64,000 nucleotides of DNA from Orychophragmus violaceus (GCA_030180135.1 CM058236.1:55207728-55271727); one strand, 5' to 3'. Positions 34,901 to 46,657 are shown, counted from the stretch's first letter. Made by a program: numbers and translations. The notes: generated from the letters alone by a model not told the origin.

Positions 34901-35354
34901 TATTAAAAAATAGGTTGTGGGCAAGAAAAAAATTTGAAAAATTATAGATTAGTATACAAACGTTTTTAGAGAGTTTTGGTAATTGCCAAAACGTTTAGAA
35001 ACGTTTTAAAGCGTTATCGAACCTTTGAAAAAAAACAAATTAACATTCCTAAGCCAACTTAACCAAACCCACATCAATTTAACAACCAAAATAGGATCTA
35101 AAACCATTATGTTCAAACCTAGACTACATGCACCAACAATCCAAGAATCTAACAACCTAAAACCTCAATTTTTTTTTGAAATTGAATCGGTTAAAGAGAA
35201 ACTCACATGATGTTGATGCTTAGGACGGTCGGTGGGGGAGCTAGCAGGCCGGAATCATCAAAATCAAGTAGAGAGAAGGTAGAGAGGAAGATGGTAGAGA
35301 GAGAGCTAACACAGAAATGGGGAAGAAGATGATTCAGTCGATTGGATATTCTTA

Positions 35355-35545
35355 TTAACCGACGGAGTTCCGACGGTTCATTAATAACCGTCGGAAATCC
35401 ATCGGTTATGAATCGGTCCAATTATTTGGCGGTTTGACCAAAAAAATTGGGCGGTAATTCGAATAATTTGGTGAATGTTTGGCGGTTTATTAACCGACGG
35501 ATTTCCGACAGGTTCATTATTGACCGTCGGAAATCCGTCGGTTAA
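35355..35545. repeat. Internal CCGACGG array of CACTA-2
   Basis: Two inverted-repeat blocks built from TTAACCGACGG...CCGTCGGTTAAT arms (35357-35410 and 35489-35545). They are larger and more palindromic than the CACTA-1 units. Confidence 0.75.
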
Positions 35546-35561
35546 TAAACTGAAAAAGAAG

Positions 35562-35640
35562 ATGCTCCCCAGGTTTCGAACCCGGGTCTAGTGAGCCTCA
35601 ATTGTAGCCCAAACCAATATGTCAAGTGTTTCTAATTGTT
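35562..35640 (-). other. tRNA-like module in CACTA-2
   Basis: The minus strand has an A-box-like CTTGACATATTGG (near 35615-35627) and a B-box-like GGGTTCGAAACC (35572-35583) inside a CCGGG...CCTGGGG stem-like context, with a run of Ts after it on that strand. Spacing is as in a tRNA. It corresponds in place to the modules of CACTA-1. Confidence 0.5.
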
Positions 35641-35669
35641 TATTGAATACATATAAATATATTTAAGTT

Positions 35670-35976
35670 TGTTGTGAAAACTTGAGTGAACCCTAGAAGA
35701 GAGAACGTCTTGCGGAATACTTAGAGAGAAACAATATTGAGGCAAATACCCTTTAGTCTAGGGTTTATATATTTTGTGAGTGATAATATTTACAAACCCT
35801 TGGACCCCTTTATATACTGCCCCAAAACCCGATACAATAGACAAATAGAAACCCTAACGAGATCTTTTCATTCTCTCGATACGAGGAGAAACTAAACCGC
35901 CATAGTGACATTCATTTGCTCACTCAAGAAAGACCCCTTTGCAGTACCTTGAGATTTAAGTCACCTTAGAATAACA
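35670..35976 (-). repeat. 3' LTR of copia-2
   Basis: 307 bp. In plus orientation TGTTGTGAAAAC to TTAGAATAACA. A purine-rich tract (minus strand GTCAAGGTGGAGTT) precedes it inside the element. Confidence 0.9.
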
Positions 35977-36007
35977 AACTCCACCTTGACGAAAAATCTC
36001 CACAATG

Positions 36008-37420
36008 TCACCTTCTGACTAGATCACCACCATAGTCTGAATCAACAAACCCCACAACTGATGCACTTCCCTGACCGCCAAACATAATCCCACAGTTAGC
36101 CGTACCTTTCAAATACCTGAGTATCCACTTCACTGCATCCCAATGATCTCTTCCAGGATTCGACATGTACTTACTAACTTGATTGATTGCTTGAGCCAAA
36201 TCAGGCCTAGTGAAAACCATAACATACATTAGGCAACCAAACGCACTTGCATAAGGAACTTGTGTCATATCTCTGATATCCTCATCAGACTTAGGACACT
36301 GCTTCGCTGAGAGTTTGAAGTGATTCGCCAAAGGTGTTGAAACTATCCTTGCTTTTGACATGTCAAAGCGTTCTACCACCTTCTATATGTAGCTCTTTTG
36401 GGAGAGCCATAACCTCTTAGAGCTCCTCTCTCTCTGCGAATCTCCATCCCAAGGATCTTCTTTGCAGCACCAAGATCCTTCATTTCAAACTCTTTTCCTA
36501 GTAGTCCTTTCAACTCAAAAATATCATTCATATTGCTTGCAGAAATAAGCATATCATCAACGTATAGCAGAAGGAATATGGGAGAATGGCTATCAAGGTA
36601 CCTTGTGTAAACGCATCAATCATACTCACATCTTTGGTAGCCAATTTCTAGCATATAAGAGTCAAAACGTTTGTACCATTGTCTTGGAGCTTTCTTCAAT
36701 CCGTATAAGGACTTCTTTAGTTTACACACAAGCTTCTCCTCACCTGGCTTTACAAACCCCTCAGGCTGCTCCATATAGATTTTTTCTTCCAGATTTCTAT
36801 GAAGAAACGCAGTCTTCACATCCATCTGTTCAAGATGATAATCCCACTCCGCTACCAATGCTAACACAACTTGTATGGAAGTGTGTCTAACCACAGGTGA
36901 AAATATCTCATCATAATCCACCCCATTCTTATGTACTAACCTTGCCTTGAACCTTAACACTTCTTTCTCAGAGATCCATGGTTTTACCGTGAAAACCCAT
37001 TTGCATCCAACCATCATCTTTCCTTTTGGTAAAGAAACAATATCCCATGTCTGATTCTTGTCGAGACTCTCGATTTCCTCTGTTGCAGCTTCCAGCCATT
37101 GTTATTTCTCTTGGCTAGAAATAGCATCTCGGAAGTTAGCTGGATCATCTGTACCAACAACCAAGGCATAGCTCACCATGTCTTCAAAACCGAATCTCTT
37201 TGGTGGTTTGGAAACTCTCTTTGCTCTGTTAGATACCAAACTCTCCTATGCTTTCTTTTCAACACGTTTTTCTACCTCCTTCTCTTCCTCAACAGGCTGC
37301 TCATCACTCTCTGCTGCTAGTCTATCTTCACTAGACTCCTCCTGAATTTCCCAAAGAATTCGTGCTAGTCTCAATGGTTACAAGCACTTGTTCTGACCTC
37401 GCCTGCTGCACCATATAATG
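36008..37420 (-). pseudogene. copia-2 reverse transcriptase and partial RNase H
   Basis: The minus strand has GCKWVFTVKPW, MDVKTAFLHRNLEEKIYMEQPEGF and LKKSLYGLKKAPRQWYKRFDSYM (37017-36616). A broken stretch carries the YVDDMLIS-type catalytic motif (near 36545-36570). Then come MVERFDMSKARIVSTPLANHF, YASAFGCLMYVM and HWDAVKWILRYLKGT up to YGGDLVRR (36379-36008). The RNase H domain stops there, and the remaining 100 or so codons to the natural end are missing next to the LTR. The left edge of the gypsy composite is at 37420. Confidence 0.85.
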
Positions 37421-38593
37421 TGATAAAGCAAATTTTATCCCTATTCTAACTGCAAGTGCACATATATCCAATTATAGTATAAATGATATCGAATCCACAG
37501 AGACTCAAGTTCACACGACAGATTATATGTTTTCAAATCCAAGTAAGTCAATCAGATGAAAGCAATAAACAATGCAAGTAAATTTAAAGAGTGATTTCAA
37601 TGGGAGAAAAGCGCTAGACTTAGGAAGTTCTCAGGAAATCATGCAATGTCAGACACTTTAATAATCAAGATTCAGATTAAACACATGTTCAAGAACTAGA
37701 ATCACAAATGTCAATAACTCAACTCTCGCTGCAATTATTATCTATGTCTAGCAACCTAATGATTCAAATCTCTTTGCAATCTTAGAGTTCTAGACAAGCA
37801 TTAATAGCAAGTTCTTTAGTTCGCAATTCTCTAGATCAAATCTCTTTGCATCTAATCAAATTGCTCACGCTAAGTTCTGTCATATTATAATTCACACTCT
37901 CGTGCCAAATTAATTATCTAAGATCTAAACTCTAGGTGATCAATCCAGAATTCAGTTTTAATCTCAACTTAGGTGTATGAACAGATAGATTTAGAATCCT
38001 AATTATCTAGTGATCTAACAAGGCATGAAATCCCTATGAGAATCCCTAAATCTAACTAAGGTTACTACTCAGACATGGAATCAATAAGACAAGACATGTT
38101 TGAATAGAAAAACAAGACTGAATAGATAAATGAAATGGGGTTCGAAATCCTTCTCTCAAAGGTTACAAGTAGCAGAATCAGCCCCAAGCCAAAATCTCTC
38201 AATTTCCAAAGCAAAAGCCAAAACAAAGCAAGAACAAAAAGTGTGAGATACAACTCTCAAAAACCTAATTATAAATCACTAAACACGTTCTAGGGCCAAA
38301 CTAGAAATAAGGAAACATCTGGGTCTTTTTGAAATTCTTCAAAAGATGTGATCATTCGGCGCATAAGTCTCGTTGGCCTTCAGTGTCGACCGACACTAAA
38401 GTCAGTGTCGGTCGAATCAAATCGTGACTACGGCTCCAACTTACAGAAATCACTAAAAACATCCCAAAACTCCTAGCTTTGCTCCAAACGCAAGCTTACC
38501 TATAAAAGACTCGATAGACTCAAAATACAAGGTTAAAGACTCAATATATACACTTATATCATTGTTAAAAACCTAGAAAACCATGATATATCA
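37421..38593 (-). repeat. 3' LTR of Athila-E
   Basis: 1173 bp with TGATATATCATGG and GCTTTATCA ends on the minus strand. Dyads are at 38383-38396 (GTGTCGACCGACAC) and 38405-38418 (second one eroded). Confidence 0.87.
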
Positions 38594-40005
38594 ACTCCCC
38601 CACACTTAGCTTTTGCTTGCCCTCAAGCAACAGAACCAAAGTATAGAAAAGAGGTTTGAAACACACAGAAACTCATTTCATCTTAGGAACATCGCATTCA
38701 CATTCACTTGGTAACACACATGAAAACATCCCTGCAAAGATCAAGACCACAATGTACTTCCCCCACACTTAGAAACTGTCCCAAGTAAACTCCACAATCA
38801 AGTCAAGACATTCAAGTTCACCACACTAACCCTGTATATAATTAAGTGTGGTCTCACAAAGGGAGTATCGATCAGAGAACACATGAACTCAACCCAGTCA
38901 GTACCTGACCACCAAACTATCGGTTTCTGGTTCCTTTCTTTTCCCTTTCTCCCTTAGCAACTGATTTTTCCCCACTGGGTATCATTTTTTTATCAGTGCT
39001 CTTCCCTTTTTATTCGGGGTGCAACTTTGGACATTTTTTCATGGATGCACATGAGGTAATAGAGGTCTCTACCACTCTCGTGACCACTTCGAAGCTACTA
39101 GCTTATCCGCAGTTTTTATCTTTATATATATATTTTTTACTTTCAAGGGAGGGGAACGAAAAGAACCATACTCAGACAGGTTTACAAGCTGTGTTAGGCA
39201 CGTCAGAGGAATCCGATCCAGAGATATCAAGCCCCTAAGTGAGAAAATTTAGTCAAGATTAGAGGTGAAGTTAGTAGTGAATCCTCTGGATACCTTATAA
39301 GATATGGGCGTCCTTGGTAAGTTGTTCAGTGTGTGGTTTTCTAACAGTCATATAGCTACTGCAGGTATGTCCAATGGTCACTTAGTTTCTGTTCCAGCGA
39401 AAAATTTCCTCGAAAAATCATAGTTTCATACTGATTTTGACTCAATAAAACTGTTTTGAAAACAAAAGAAAACAAAGGACTGACACTAAGAAAACAAAAC
39501 ACGTCGTCAGTAACCACCTCCCCCACACTTAAACTGCACTGGCCTCACTGCAATCGCAGCTTGGGTTCGGACAAAATCAATCTGGAACGATAGGAAAATT
39601 GAGTCAAAATCTCGTACCTGAACACAATTAGTGTCGACCGACACTGATTTAGTACCGATCGACATTAAGTCCACAAGATCATACGCAGGACAGTTCTAAG
39701 TGTCATGGTCGGGTTAGATTGTTTGGCACTCAAAATCTCACTTGTTAGCTGCGTTAGAACACTGAAAATTCATGTTACAAGCAACAGTAGCATGCATAAA
39801 CTCATAATCATCCAATTTCCAGACAGATTGGACTAACATACTGACTCAAAAGAAGACATAAAAATGACTCAAGACACAAAAGAAAAAGAAACACATAACC
39901 AAAAAAATCCAAAAGCAAAACCAAAAATCCTAATATGTACAACTTACCAGTGGGTTGCCTCCCACTCAGCGCCCATTTAACGTCATTAGCTTGACTGTAT
40001 TGCGA
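38594..40005 (-). other. Athila-E 3' non-coding region
   Basis: Same plan as Athila-A and Athila-C. Purine tracts on the minus strand lie at 38594-38608 (adjoining the LTR), 38756-38771 and 39518-39531. Dyads are at about 39634-39665, and the stem-loop at 39949-39966. After the stem-loop the minus strand reads CACTGGTAAGTTGT, a consensus 5' splice site. Confidence 0.75.
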
Positions 40006-40797
40006 TTAGGCAGTGGGTGGATCATCCAGATGGACAATGTCACCTTCTGGGATCTTGGATTTCGCCCAATAGTGTTTCACCCTTTGCCCGTTGACTGTGA
40101 ACTCCTCGCCTTTGGAATTCACCAAGATAACAACTCCGTGTGGTCTAGCTTCCTTGACAGTGAAGGGACCTGACCAACGAGAACGCAACTTTCCAGGAAA
40201 CAATTGTAAGCGAGAGTTATAGAGAAGTACTTGGTCATTGGGTTCGAAGTGGCGTGAGATGATCTTCCTATCATGATACGCCTTTGTACGCTCCTTGTAC
40301 AGCTTTGAGTTCTCATAAGCATGGTGGCGAATTTCATCTAACTCATTAAGCTGTATCAAACGCCTCTCTGCTGCAGGTTTGAGATCGAAGTTCATCTGTT
40401 TGACAGCCCATATAGCCTTGTGCTCGAGCTCAACTGGAAGGTGAAAATCTTTGCCATAGAGGAGATGAAATGGTGTAGTCCCAAGTGGCGTTTTAAATGC
40501 AGTCCTGTAGGCCCATAACACATCATCCAGCTTAACAGACCAATCCTTCCTAGTCTTTCCCACTGTCTTCTCCAGAATCTCATTGATCTGTCAGTTTGAA
40601 ACCTCAACCTGTCCACTAGTCTGGGGGTGATATGGAGTAGCCACACGGTGGTTAACACCATGCTTCCTTAGCAACTTCTAGAAGACCTTGTTAATGAAGT
40701 GAGAACCGCCATCACTAATCACAATCCTAGGCACTCCAAATCTGGGGAAGATGATAGTCTTAAACAGCTTAAGAACTACCGAAGAGTCGTTGGTCGG
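40006..40797 (-). pseudogene. Athila-E integrase, C-terminal half
   Basis: The minus strand carries GVPRIVISDGGSHF with the second catalytic aspartate, HGVNHRVATPYHPQTSGQVE with a degraded catalytic-glutamate region and a stop (TGA/TAG) near 40595. An open frame 40563-40006 then carries VGKTRKDWSVKLDDVLWAYRTAFKTPLG, HLLYGKDFHLPVELEHKA and the C-terminal LRSRWSGPFTV and VNGQRVKHYWAK. It ends at a natural stop before the stem-loop. Confidence 0.85.
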
Positions 40798-41183
40798 TGA
40801 TATATCATGGTTTTTACCTGTTTTAAGCCATGAGATAAGTGTGTTTTAGAGTCATTTGTAGTGTCTTTAGAGTCATTACATGTGTTTATTAGCTACATGC
40901 ACCTTTGGAGGATTATTGGAGATATTGGAGCATTTTGGGAAAAATGAGGAGCTTAAACCGAGAGAGCTAATTTCACCAAGTCTGGACGACCCATGCAACG
41001 ATCGATGCATCATTGGCATCGATCGACACACCTCTGCGCCAGCACATTAATGAAGACTTTGGAGATTTTCAGTTTTGCCCTGGAAAGTTCCAGTATTTGC
41101 GAAAAGACCCAAAGCGTGATTAAGGCTTTATAATTAGGTTGTTGGTGTTTTGTTTGAGGGACGCTTTCATACTATTAGCTTTT

Positions 41184-41269
<86 letters not shown>

Positions 41270-42046
41270 GAGGCTGATCGTTCTTGTACTCCAGAGAGAA
41301 GATTTTGAACCTCTTTAACTCTTTACTCTTTGATTTTATGATATCTATTTATTCATTGATTTGTGTTCAATTAATCATGTCTGAGTAGATTCATAGTTAG
41401 GTTTAGGGATTCTCGTTAGGGATTTCATGCTTGCTAGATCAATTTATCAGTTAAGGATTCATATCTTATTTGTTCTTCAACCTGAATTGTGCTTAATACT
41501 AGTTTCTAACTTGATCACTTAGAATCTAGACTTTAGGTTTATAAATTGACACGAAAGTGTGGTTTAGAATCTGATCTATTTAGGTTGAGCAATTTAATTA
41601 TCTGCAAATAAATTTGGTTTAATTGAATTGTGAACAAATCAAACTTGCACTTAAGGCTAGTTTAATCTGTTAGGAATTGCAAAGAAATTTGGGTTTCTGC
41701 TAATTAGACTTAGAGAATTCTCGCAACGAAAGTTGGTTAGTTCTATCTTGTGTTTGAGTTCTAGAACCGAACTTAATTTGATACTGACTGATAATTGATC
41801 TGCTTGTCTGATTTCCTGAGAACTCCCTAGACTTGACGCTTTTAGTACTTGTTTCACAAAACCGTTCTTGCTACTGATTTACTTTCTGCTTAGTTATTTA
41901 TTTTCTGATTAGTATCGCCTAGCTTAACTCGACATTCTATAGTCTATCGTAAGATTTCTTGAGTCTCTGGGGATTCGACCCCTAGATACTACAATTGTTC
42001 TGTGCACTTGCAGTTGAACTTAGGGAAGTAAACTCTGAGCATATCA
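40798..42046 (+). repeat. 5' LTR of Athila-F
   Basis: 1249 bp, TGATATATCATGG to GAGCATATCA. Dyads GCAACGATCGATGC (40995-41008) and GCATCGATCGACAC (41016-41029). It is longer than the related LTRs because of an (AG)n expansion at 41185-41265. Confidence 0.88.
41185..41265 (+). repeat. (AG)n microsatellite in Athila-F LTR
   Basis: 81 bases of uninterrupted AG repeat. The same site in the other Athila LTRs has only AGAGAGATTTAGAGAG, so the run expanded within this copy. Confidence 0.97.
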
Positions 42047-42052
42047 AGTTTT

Positions 42053-42070
42053 TGGCGCCGTTGTCGGGGA
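42053..42070 (+). other. Primer-binding site of Athila-F
   Basis: TGGCGCCGTTGTCGGGGA, a tRNA-Asp complement with one mismatch, six bases after the LTR. The following leader carries dyads at 42186-42199 (GCATCGATCGATGC), 42207-42220 and 42259-42272. Confidence 0.88.
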
Positions 42071-42247
42071 CTATTTTAAGTCTTCGATAGATTTGAATTT
42101 GAAGTTTAGACTAGGTTTTTTGTTTTTTGTTTTTGTTACTAATTTCTCTGTTTTTCTCCGTGTGTTTCAGGTTTGATATCGCTTAGCATCGATCGATGCA
42201 TCTTTTGAATCGATCGACACAAGGCGAATCCCGAGTTGAAATGATCG

Positions 42248-42560
42248 TTGCAGACTAAGCATCGATCGATACAATGTGATTACCGACGGTTTATACAGAA
42301 GCGTGAGACCAGAAGTGATCCGAACGCGAATCTCGTGAATCTCAGGCTTGAGGAACTTGCTAGACTAGAAAGAACAAACAGAAAAGGTCAACGAGCAAGG
42401 ATGATGAACAATCGCTTGATTTTGAGACCTGATGCTGAGGGTGTTCTGAGAGACCAACAGAACAACCGGTACAATAATAACGGGCTAAGGATTGATGCTG
42501 AGGGACGTGTGATCCCCGAACCTGCGCCTGAACAGCCCCAAGGTCAGGGGCAGATGATTA
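42248..42560 (+). pseudogene. Athila-F gag, truncated
   Basis: Open from 42248 through CDYRRFIQKRETRSDPNANLVN, LARLERTNRKGQRARMM and GVLRDQQNNRYNNNGLRIDAEG. It is cut at QGQGQM near 42555, where the next bases belong to the antisense gag of element G. The usual gag start (MLGDYRRF in Athila-B) is changed to QCDYRRF, so the natural start codon is lost. Confidence 0.75.
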
Positions 42561-43272
42561 ATCCTCCTGCTGGCTCATCTTGTGTACTCTCTTCCTTTAT
42601 GTCCTTGCACTCAACAACCAACTCATCTTCATAAGGCTCATTCTCATCTCTCACAACTTCTCCTACTCCTTCGTTGTTCCTATTGGTTGAATCAATCATG
42701 ATTGTCTCTTCATCATCCTTATCTTCATACCTTATCACAAGGTCTTCACCAATAGTGCAACCAAGAATCATTTCAAATTCTTTGAAAGTCTCTTCAGCTT
42801 CTTTCAAGAACTTATCTTGGACTTGAGCATTCTCCTCATGTGTTGGCTCAACAATACTTGCATCTTGAGGCAAATGAGCAAAATCATTGTTGATCATCCT
42901 TAAGCTCTCATTGTACCTCTCTTGTCCTTCCAATGCCAACCTTGCCATATTGATAAGTCCTTCATCATAAGAGATTTGATAAGAGTGAGTTGCTTCATGC
43001 TCATGCTCCATGTTCCAAGATTGGTATCCATCACCATATCCATATTGGTACTCATGAGAAGAGTACTCATTTATAAGATCACCTTGATAAGTGGATGTGA
43101 TTTCAAAACCATGATGACTTGTAGGGTCCCAGGCCATCTCTCTTTCTTGAGCTTCCAACATAACCCTCAACATTGAAGCTATCTCTGAAGCCATGCTCTC
43201 TTCCTTATAATTGCACCTTGCAAAAAGATCAAACGCTTGAAAGAGAGTTAGTAACCACACAAGTAAAAACAA
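42561..43272 (-). pseudogene. gypsy-G gag-like frame, truncated
   Basis: About 235 open codons from 43272, rich in glutamate, tyrosine and histidine (MEHEHEATHSYQISYDEGL; EEAEETFKEFEMI). No zinc knuckle is reached before the breakpoint near 42560. Its place just after the primer site argues for the N-terminal part of a gypsy gag. I cannot match it to a named family from memory. The last codons continue across the junction as chance reading. Confidence 0.55.
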
Positions 43273-43325
43273 AATAAAAGTTTAGTCTAAAGTAGAATCA
43301 AAATCCTAATGACTATTGCTACACC

Positions 43326-43343
43326 TCCCCGACAACAGTGCCA
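43326..43343 (-). other. Primer-binding site of gypsy-G
   Basis: The minus strand TGGCACTGTTGTCGGGGA follows six bases after the LTR end. It is a diverged version of the Athila tRNA-Asp site. Confidence 0.75.
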
Positions 43344-43349
43344 AATTGA

Positions 43350-44793
43350 TGATAGACTTTTATCTAGGTTCTAGCTCAATTCCTCAAGTCTACTCGTGTT
43401 ATTGTAGTACTTAAGGTATCAATCCAGGGAGGCAAGAAGAATAACACACCAAGAATGCAAGAAACTACTCAAGCTAAGCAAATCAAATAAAAGGGTTTAT
43501 CTAACAACCTAAACAATCTAGAAATAAAATAAAGCAAGCAAGAAACAACCAAGACACTAAAAAGAAGAGAAATAAGATAAAAGGAGGGTCCTAGGATGAG
43601 GTTATAAAGACTAGGTGGTTTAGAGACAATCAATGATTCTTCAATCAATCAAACATTGCTAAACAAGGCTAATGATCATAATTAAGCTAATTACATTCTC
43701 ATGTTCATAACTCCTATGCTAATCAAGCAATCATTTAATTCTTATTTGCAAATCATAAGACAAGCATGCATTAATATCCATCAAATACCTTTTAGCAAAG
43801 CTAATCCTTAGGCTAACAACACTAATCATTAGACTAATCCAATCTCTTGGCACTAATCCCTTTGTCTAATCCCTAATCAAGATCAAATTCTCATTTGTGA
43901 TTAAGAGATAAACAAGCATTAATTTCAAGTTCTCATTACCAATTATCACCTTAGACATTTAATCTCTTAGGCTAAGATGTGAAAATCCTCTAAAGAGTTC
44001 ATTCAAGCATTTCATCGAACACCTTTCGGGCATGAAAAAGCCTAGCATCTAGATTCAACAATTTCTTGCAACCTAGCATATAGATCAACTAATTAGAGAA
44101 GGATCGTTCACAAATAAGTCCTAAGCATCACTAATCATCACATAAACCACCTAATTCAACCTCATCCACAAGACCCAAAACTCCTACTCTCTAATCACCA
44201 TGTTCTTCACAAAACTTGAATTGATAGAGATAGGAAGAAGAGATTAACAAAAGATAACAAAAGACTTAATTAAAACTCAAAATCAAAGGTTTACAAATCC
44301 TAAATCATAAACATAAGAAGAGAGAAAACTAGGCTTAGGTATCTTAGGGCTTTTAATCCCCCAAAATGAGTATTTATAGTTGGGAGGCACGCAATGACAT
44401 TTTCGTAAATAAAGCTGTCTGAAAATGGTCTTCACAGGAAACTGTATCGGCCAGGCCGATACGCTGGCCGATACGAACTCCCTGTTTTTTTGTGGTTTCT
44501 GGCCGAGGAGATGTATCGGCTGTTAGGCCGATACGCTGGCCGATACGAACTCTCTGTTTTTCTACTCTTCATCCTTTGAGCTCTAATCTTTCTCCTTGGC
44601 CACACCCAAACTCCATAGCACCTGAAAAACACCAAGAACACTCCAAAAACAACCTAAAGAAGCTAATTCCTATACTAAATGATAATATACTCTAAATGCA
44701 ACAAATGACAACATAATGATGCAAATGAATGAACAAAGAGAGTGAAACAAGATCTTAATTAAAGCTCAAATTCATGAATATGCATAAATATCA
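43350..44793 (-). repeat. 5' LTR of gypsy-G
   Basis: 1444 bp. A pair of ~70-bp direct repeats (44444-44480 and 44513-44555) each holds a GTATCGGCC/GGCCGATAC dyad followed by a further GGCCGATAC half-site. Confidence 0.75.
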
Positions 44794-44796
44794 TAG

Positions 44797-46646
44797 ACCG
44801 CCATGTTTACTGCCTCCGCCCAGAACCGTTTTGAGAGCCTTGCATTCAACCTCAAACACCTAGCCTTCTCTGTAACTGAACGGTTCATCCTTTCACTAAC
44901 ACCGTTTTGCTGTGGTGTTTTCCGCACTGTGAAGTGCCTCTGAATACCATGCTCCTCACAAAACTTCTGGAATGCTCCATCAGTATACCCCGTGCCATTA
45001 TCCGATCTCAGATACTTTACCCTTCTTCCTGTCTGGTTTTCTACTTCAGCCTTCCAAATCTTGAACTTTTCAAATACTTCACATTTCTGCTTCATGAAGT
45101 ACACCCAGCCTTTCCTGGAGAAGTCATTGATGGATAAAACAAAGTATCTAGATCCTCCCAATGACTGTTCCCGAGTTGGCCCCCACACATCAGAATGGAC
45201 ATAGTCTAGAAGACCTTTTGTCGTGTGTTTCTCTATCTTGAACGGAACTTTGATTTGCTTTCCCATCACACAGAATTTGCAGAATTCTATCTTGCAGCTC
45301 TTCAACCCGTCCAGCAACCGCCTCTTGTGGAGTTCATTGAGACCATTCTCACCAATATGACCCATACGCATATGCCATAAAGATGTAGCCTCTGCTTCAG
45401 AAACCGCAACTGAGACTTCTCCACCTACAACCACATTCCCTATCATCCGATATACATTACCAGCTGTCATATCTCCCTTCATCACGACCATGGATCCTCT
45501 ACACACCTTCAAAACGTTTTCTCCTTCATCACCTTAGAATTTGAATCCGTTTTTATGAAGTGTGCCCAAGGAAATCAGATTCTTCTTCACGCCTGGAATA
45601 TGCCTTACATCCGTCAATGTCATGTTGCTGCCATCATACATGCGAAACTTCACCTGTCCAGTTCCAATAATACCACAGACCTTGTCGTCTGCCAACTGAA
45701 CATAACCCATATTTCCAGCCCTATACGTCTCGAACCATTCCTTATTGGGAGTCATATGGAACGATGCACCCGTATCAAGTATCCAAGAATCTGCATGATT
45801 TCCTGAAGTGACAGCAAGCATATCATAATTGATATCTTCTGAAACATCCTTTGCATGGACTACATTTGCAGACTTTGAAGAGTCCTGCGAATCCCTGACT
45901 CCATTCTGTTTTCAGGCTAAACAGTCTCTCTTGAAGTGACCCTTCTTGACACAACCGAAGCAGACTCCCTTAACCGCTTTTGGTTTTGATTTTCCTCTAC
46001 TACCTCCATCTGCCTGCTTCTCTGTTTTTCTCCTTCGCTCCTTGTTGTAATTTACATACAACCCGTCTCCCTCAGACTTTGTATCCATGTTACCTCGACG
46101 TCGCTCATGATGTGATATAAGCGACGAAGTAACAGTATCCAGACTTATCGTGGTTTTGTTACACGTTAAGGCCGTCAACAGAGTCTCATAAGACGAGGGC
46201 AGAGAGCACAACAGAATCATGGCTTTATCCTCATCCTCAATATCCTCACCCACACGTGTCAGATCTGTGATGATTTGGTTAAACGCGTTTACGTTCTGAA
46301 CCAGATCTCCTCCTTCAGCTATCTTAAAACGGTATAACTTCTGCAAGAGGAATAACTTGGAAGACAACGACTTCGACAGATACAATGTATCCCATATAGC
46401 CTTCGGAGTTGTAAGATCCATTACCGGATTAGTAATCTTGTCTGAAAGACACAAACGAATTGTCGAGGTCGCCCTGTCTGTCATCTCCTCCCAATCATCA
46501 TCCTTGATCGCTTTTGGTTTCGTCTCTAACAATGCCTTCTTCATCCCATGATGCGATAACAGGTCCTTCACTCGAAATTTTCATAAACCGAAGTTTCCCT
46601 TCTCATCGAAACGAGGAACGTCGAACTTAAGAGAACTTCCGGTCAT
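44797..46646 (-). pseudogene. copia-2 gag, protease and integrase
   Basis: Gag starts at 46646 (MTGSSLKFDVPRF). A tryptophan changed to TGA stops it at 46573. It then reads KDLLSHHGMKKALL, LCSLPSSYETLL and the zinc knuckle CFGCVKKGHFKRDC (about 45920-45960). Next come the protease SWILDTGASFHMTP (about 45770), a stop near 45533, the integrase zinc finger with LWHMRMGHIG, DYVHSDVWGP and LRSDNGTGYTD, and QQNGVSERMN with the catalytic glutamate. It is cut at AVNMAVY by element G at 44794. All pieces share one frame, so decay is mainly by stops. Confidence 0.88.
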
Positions 46647-46657
46647 CGTAACCTTGT

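Larger units (their letters stand above)
37421..40797 (-). mobile_element. Athila-E, Ty3/gypsy retrotransposon, 3' part
   Basis: 3' LTR (37421-38593), 3' non-coding region and integrase end, on the minus strand. Its 5' portion is gone: at 40798 the sequence switches to the LTR of Athila-F, which runs the other way. The left flank TAATG (37416-37420) has no matching partner at the other end of the composite. Confidence 0.85.
40798..42560 (+). mobile_element. Athila-F, Ty3/gypsy retrotransposon, 5' part
   Basis: 5' LTR, primer site, leader and first ~100 codons of gag on the plus strand, cut off near 42560 by a junction with element G. It lies head-on against the integrase of Athila-E at 40797/40798. 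Confidence 0.85.
42561..44793 (-). mobile_element. gypsy-G, Ty3/gypsy element of another family, 5' part
   Basis: A 1444-bp LTR (43350-44793), a TGGCACTGTTGTCGGGGA primer site and a gag-like frame lie on the minus strand. The LTR shares TGATA...TATCA ends and the six-base spacer with Athila, but its body is unrelated to the other LTRs here. It is truncated on the left by the junction with Athila-F. The right flank is TAGAC (44794-44798), inside the copia-2 integrase. Confidence 0.75.

Noticed and set aside
43050..43176. Plus-strand frame 42922-43176 as a gene
   Set aside because: It is antisense to the gag-like frame of gypsy-G and has no support.
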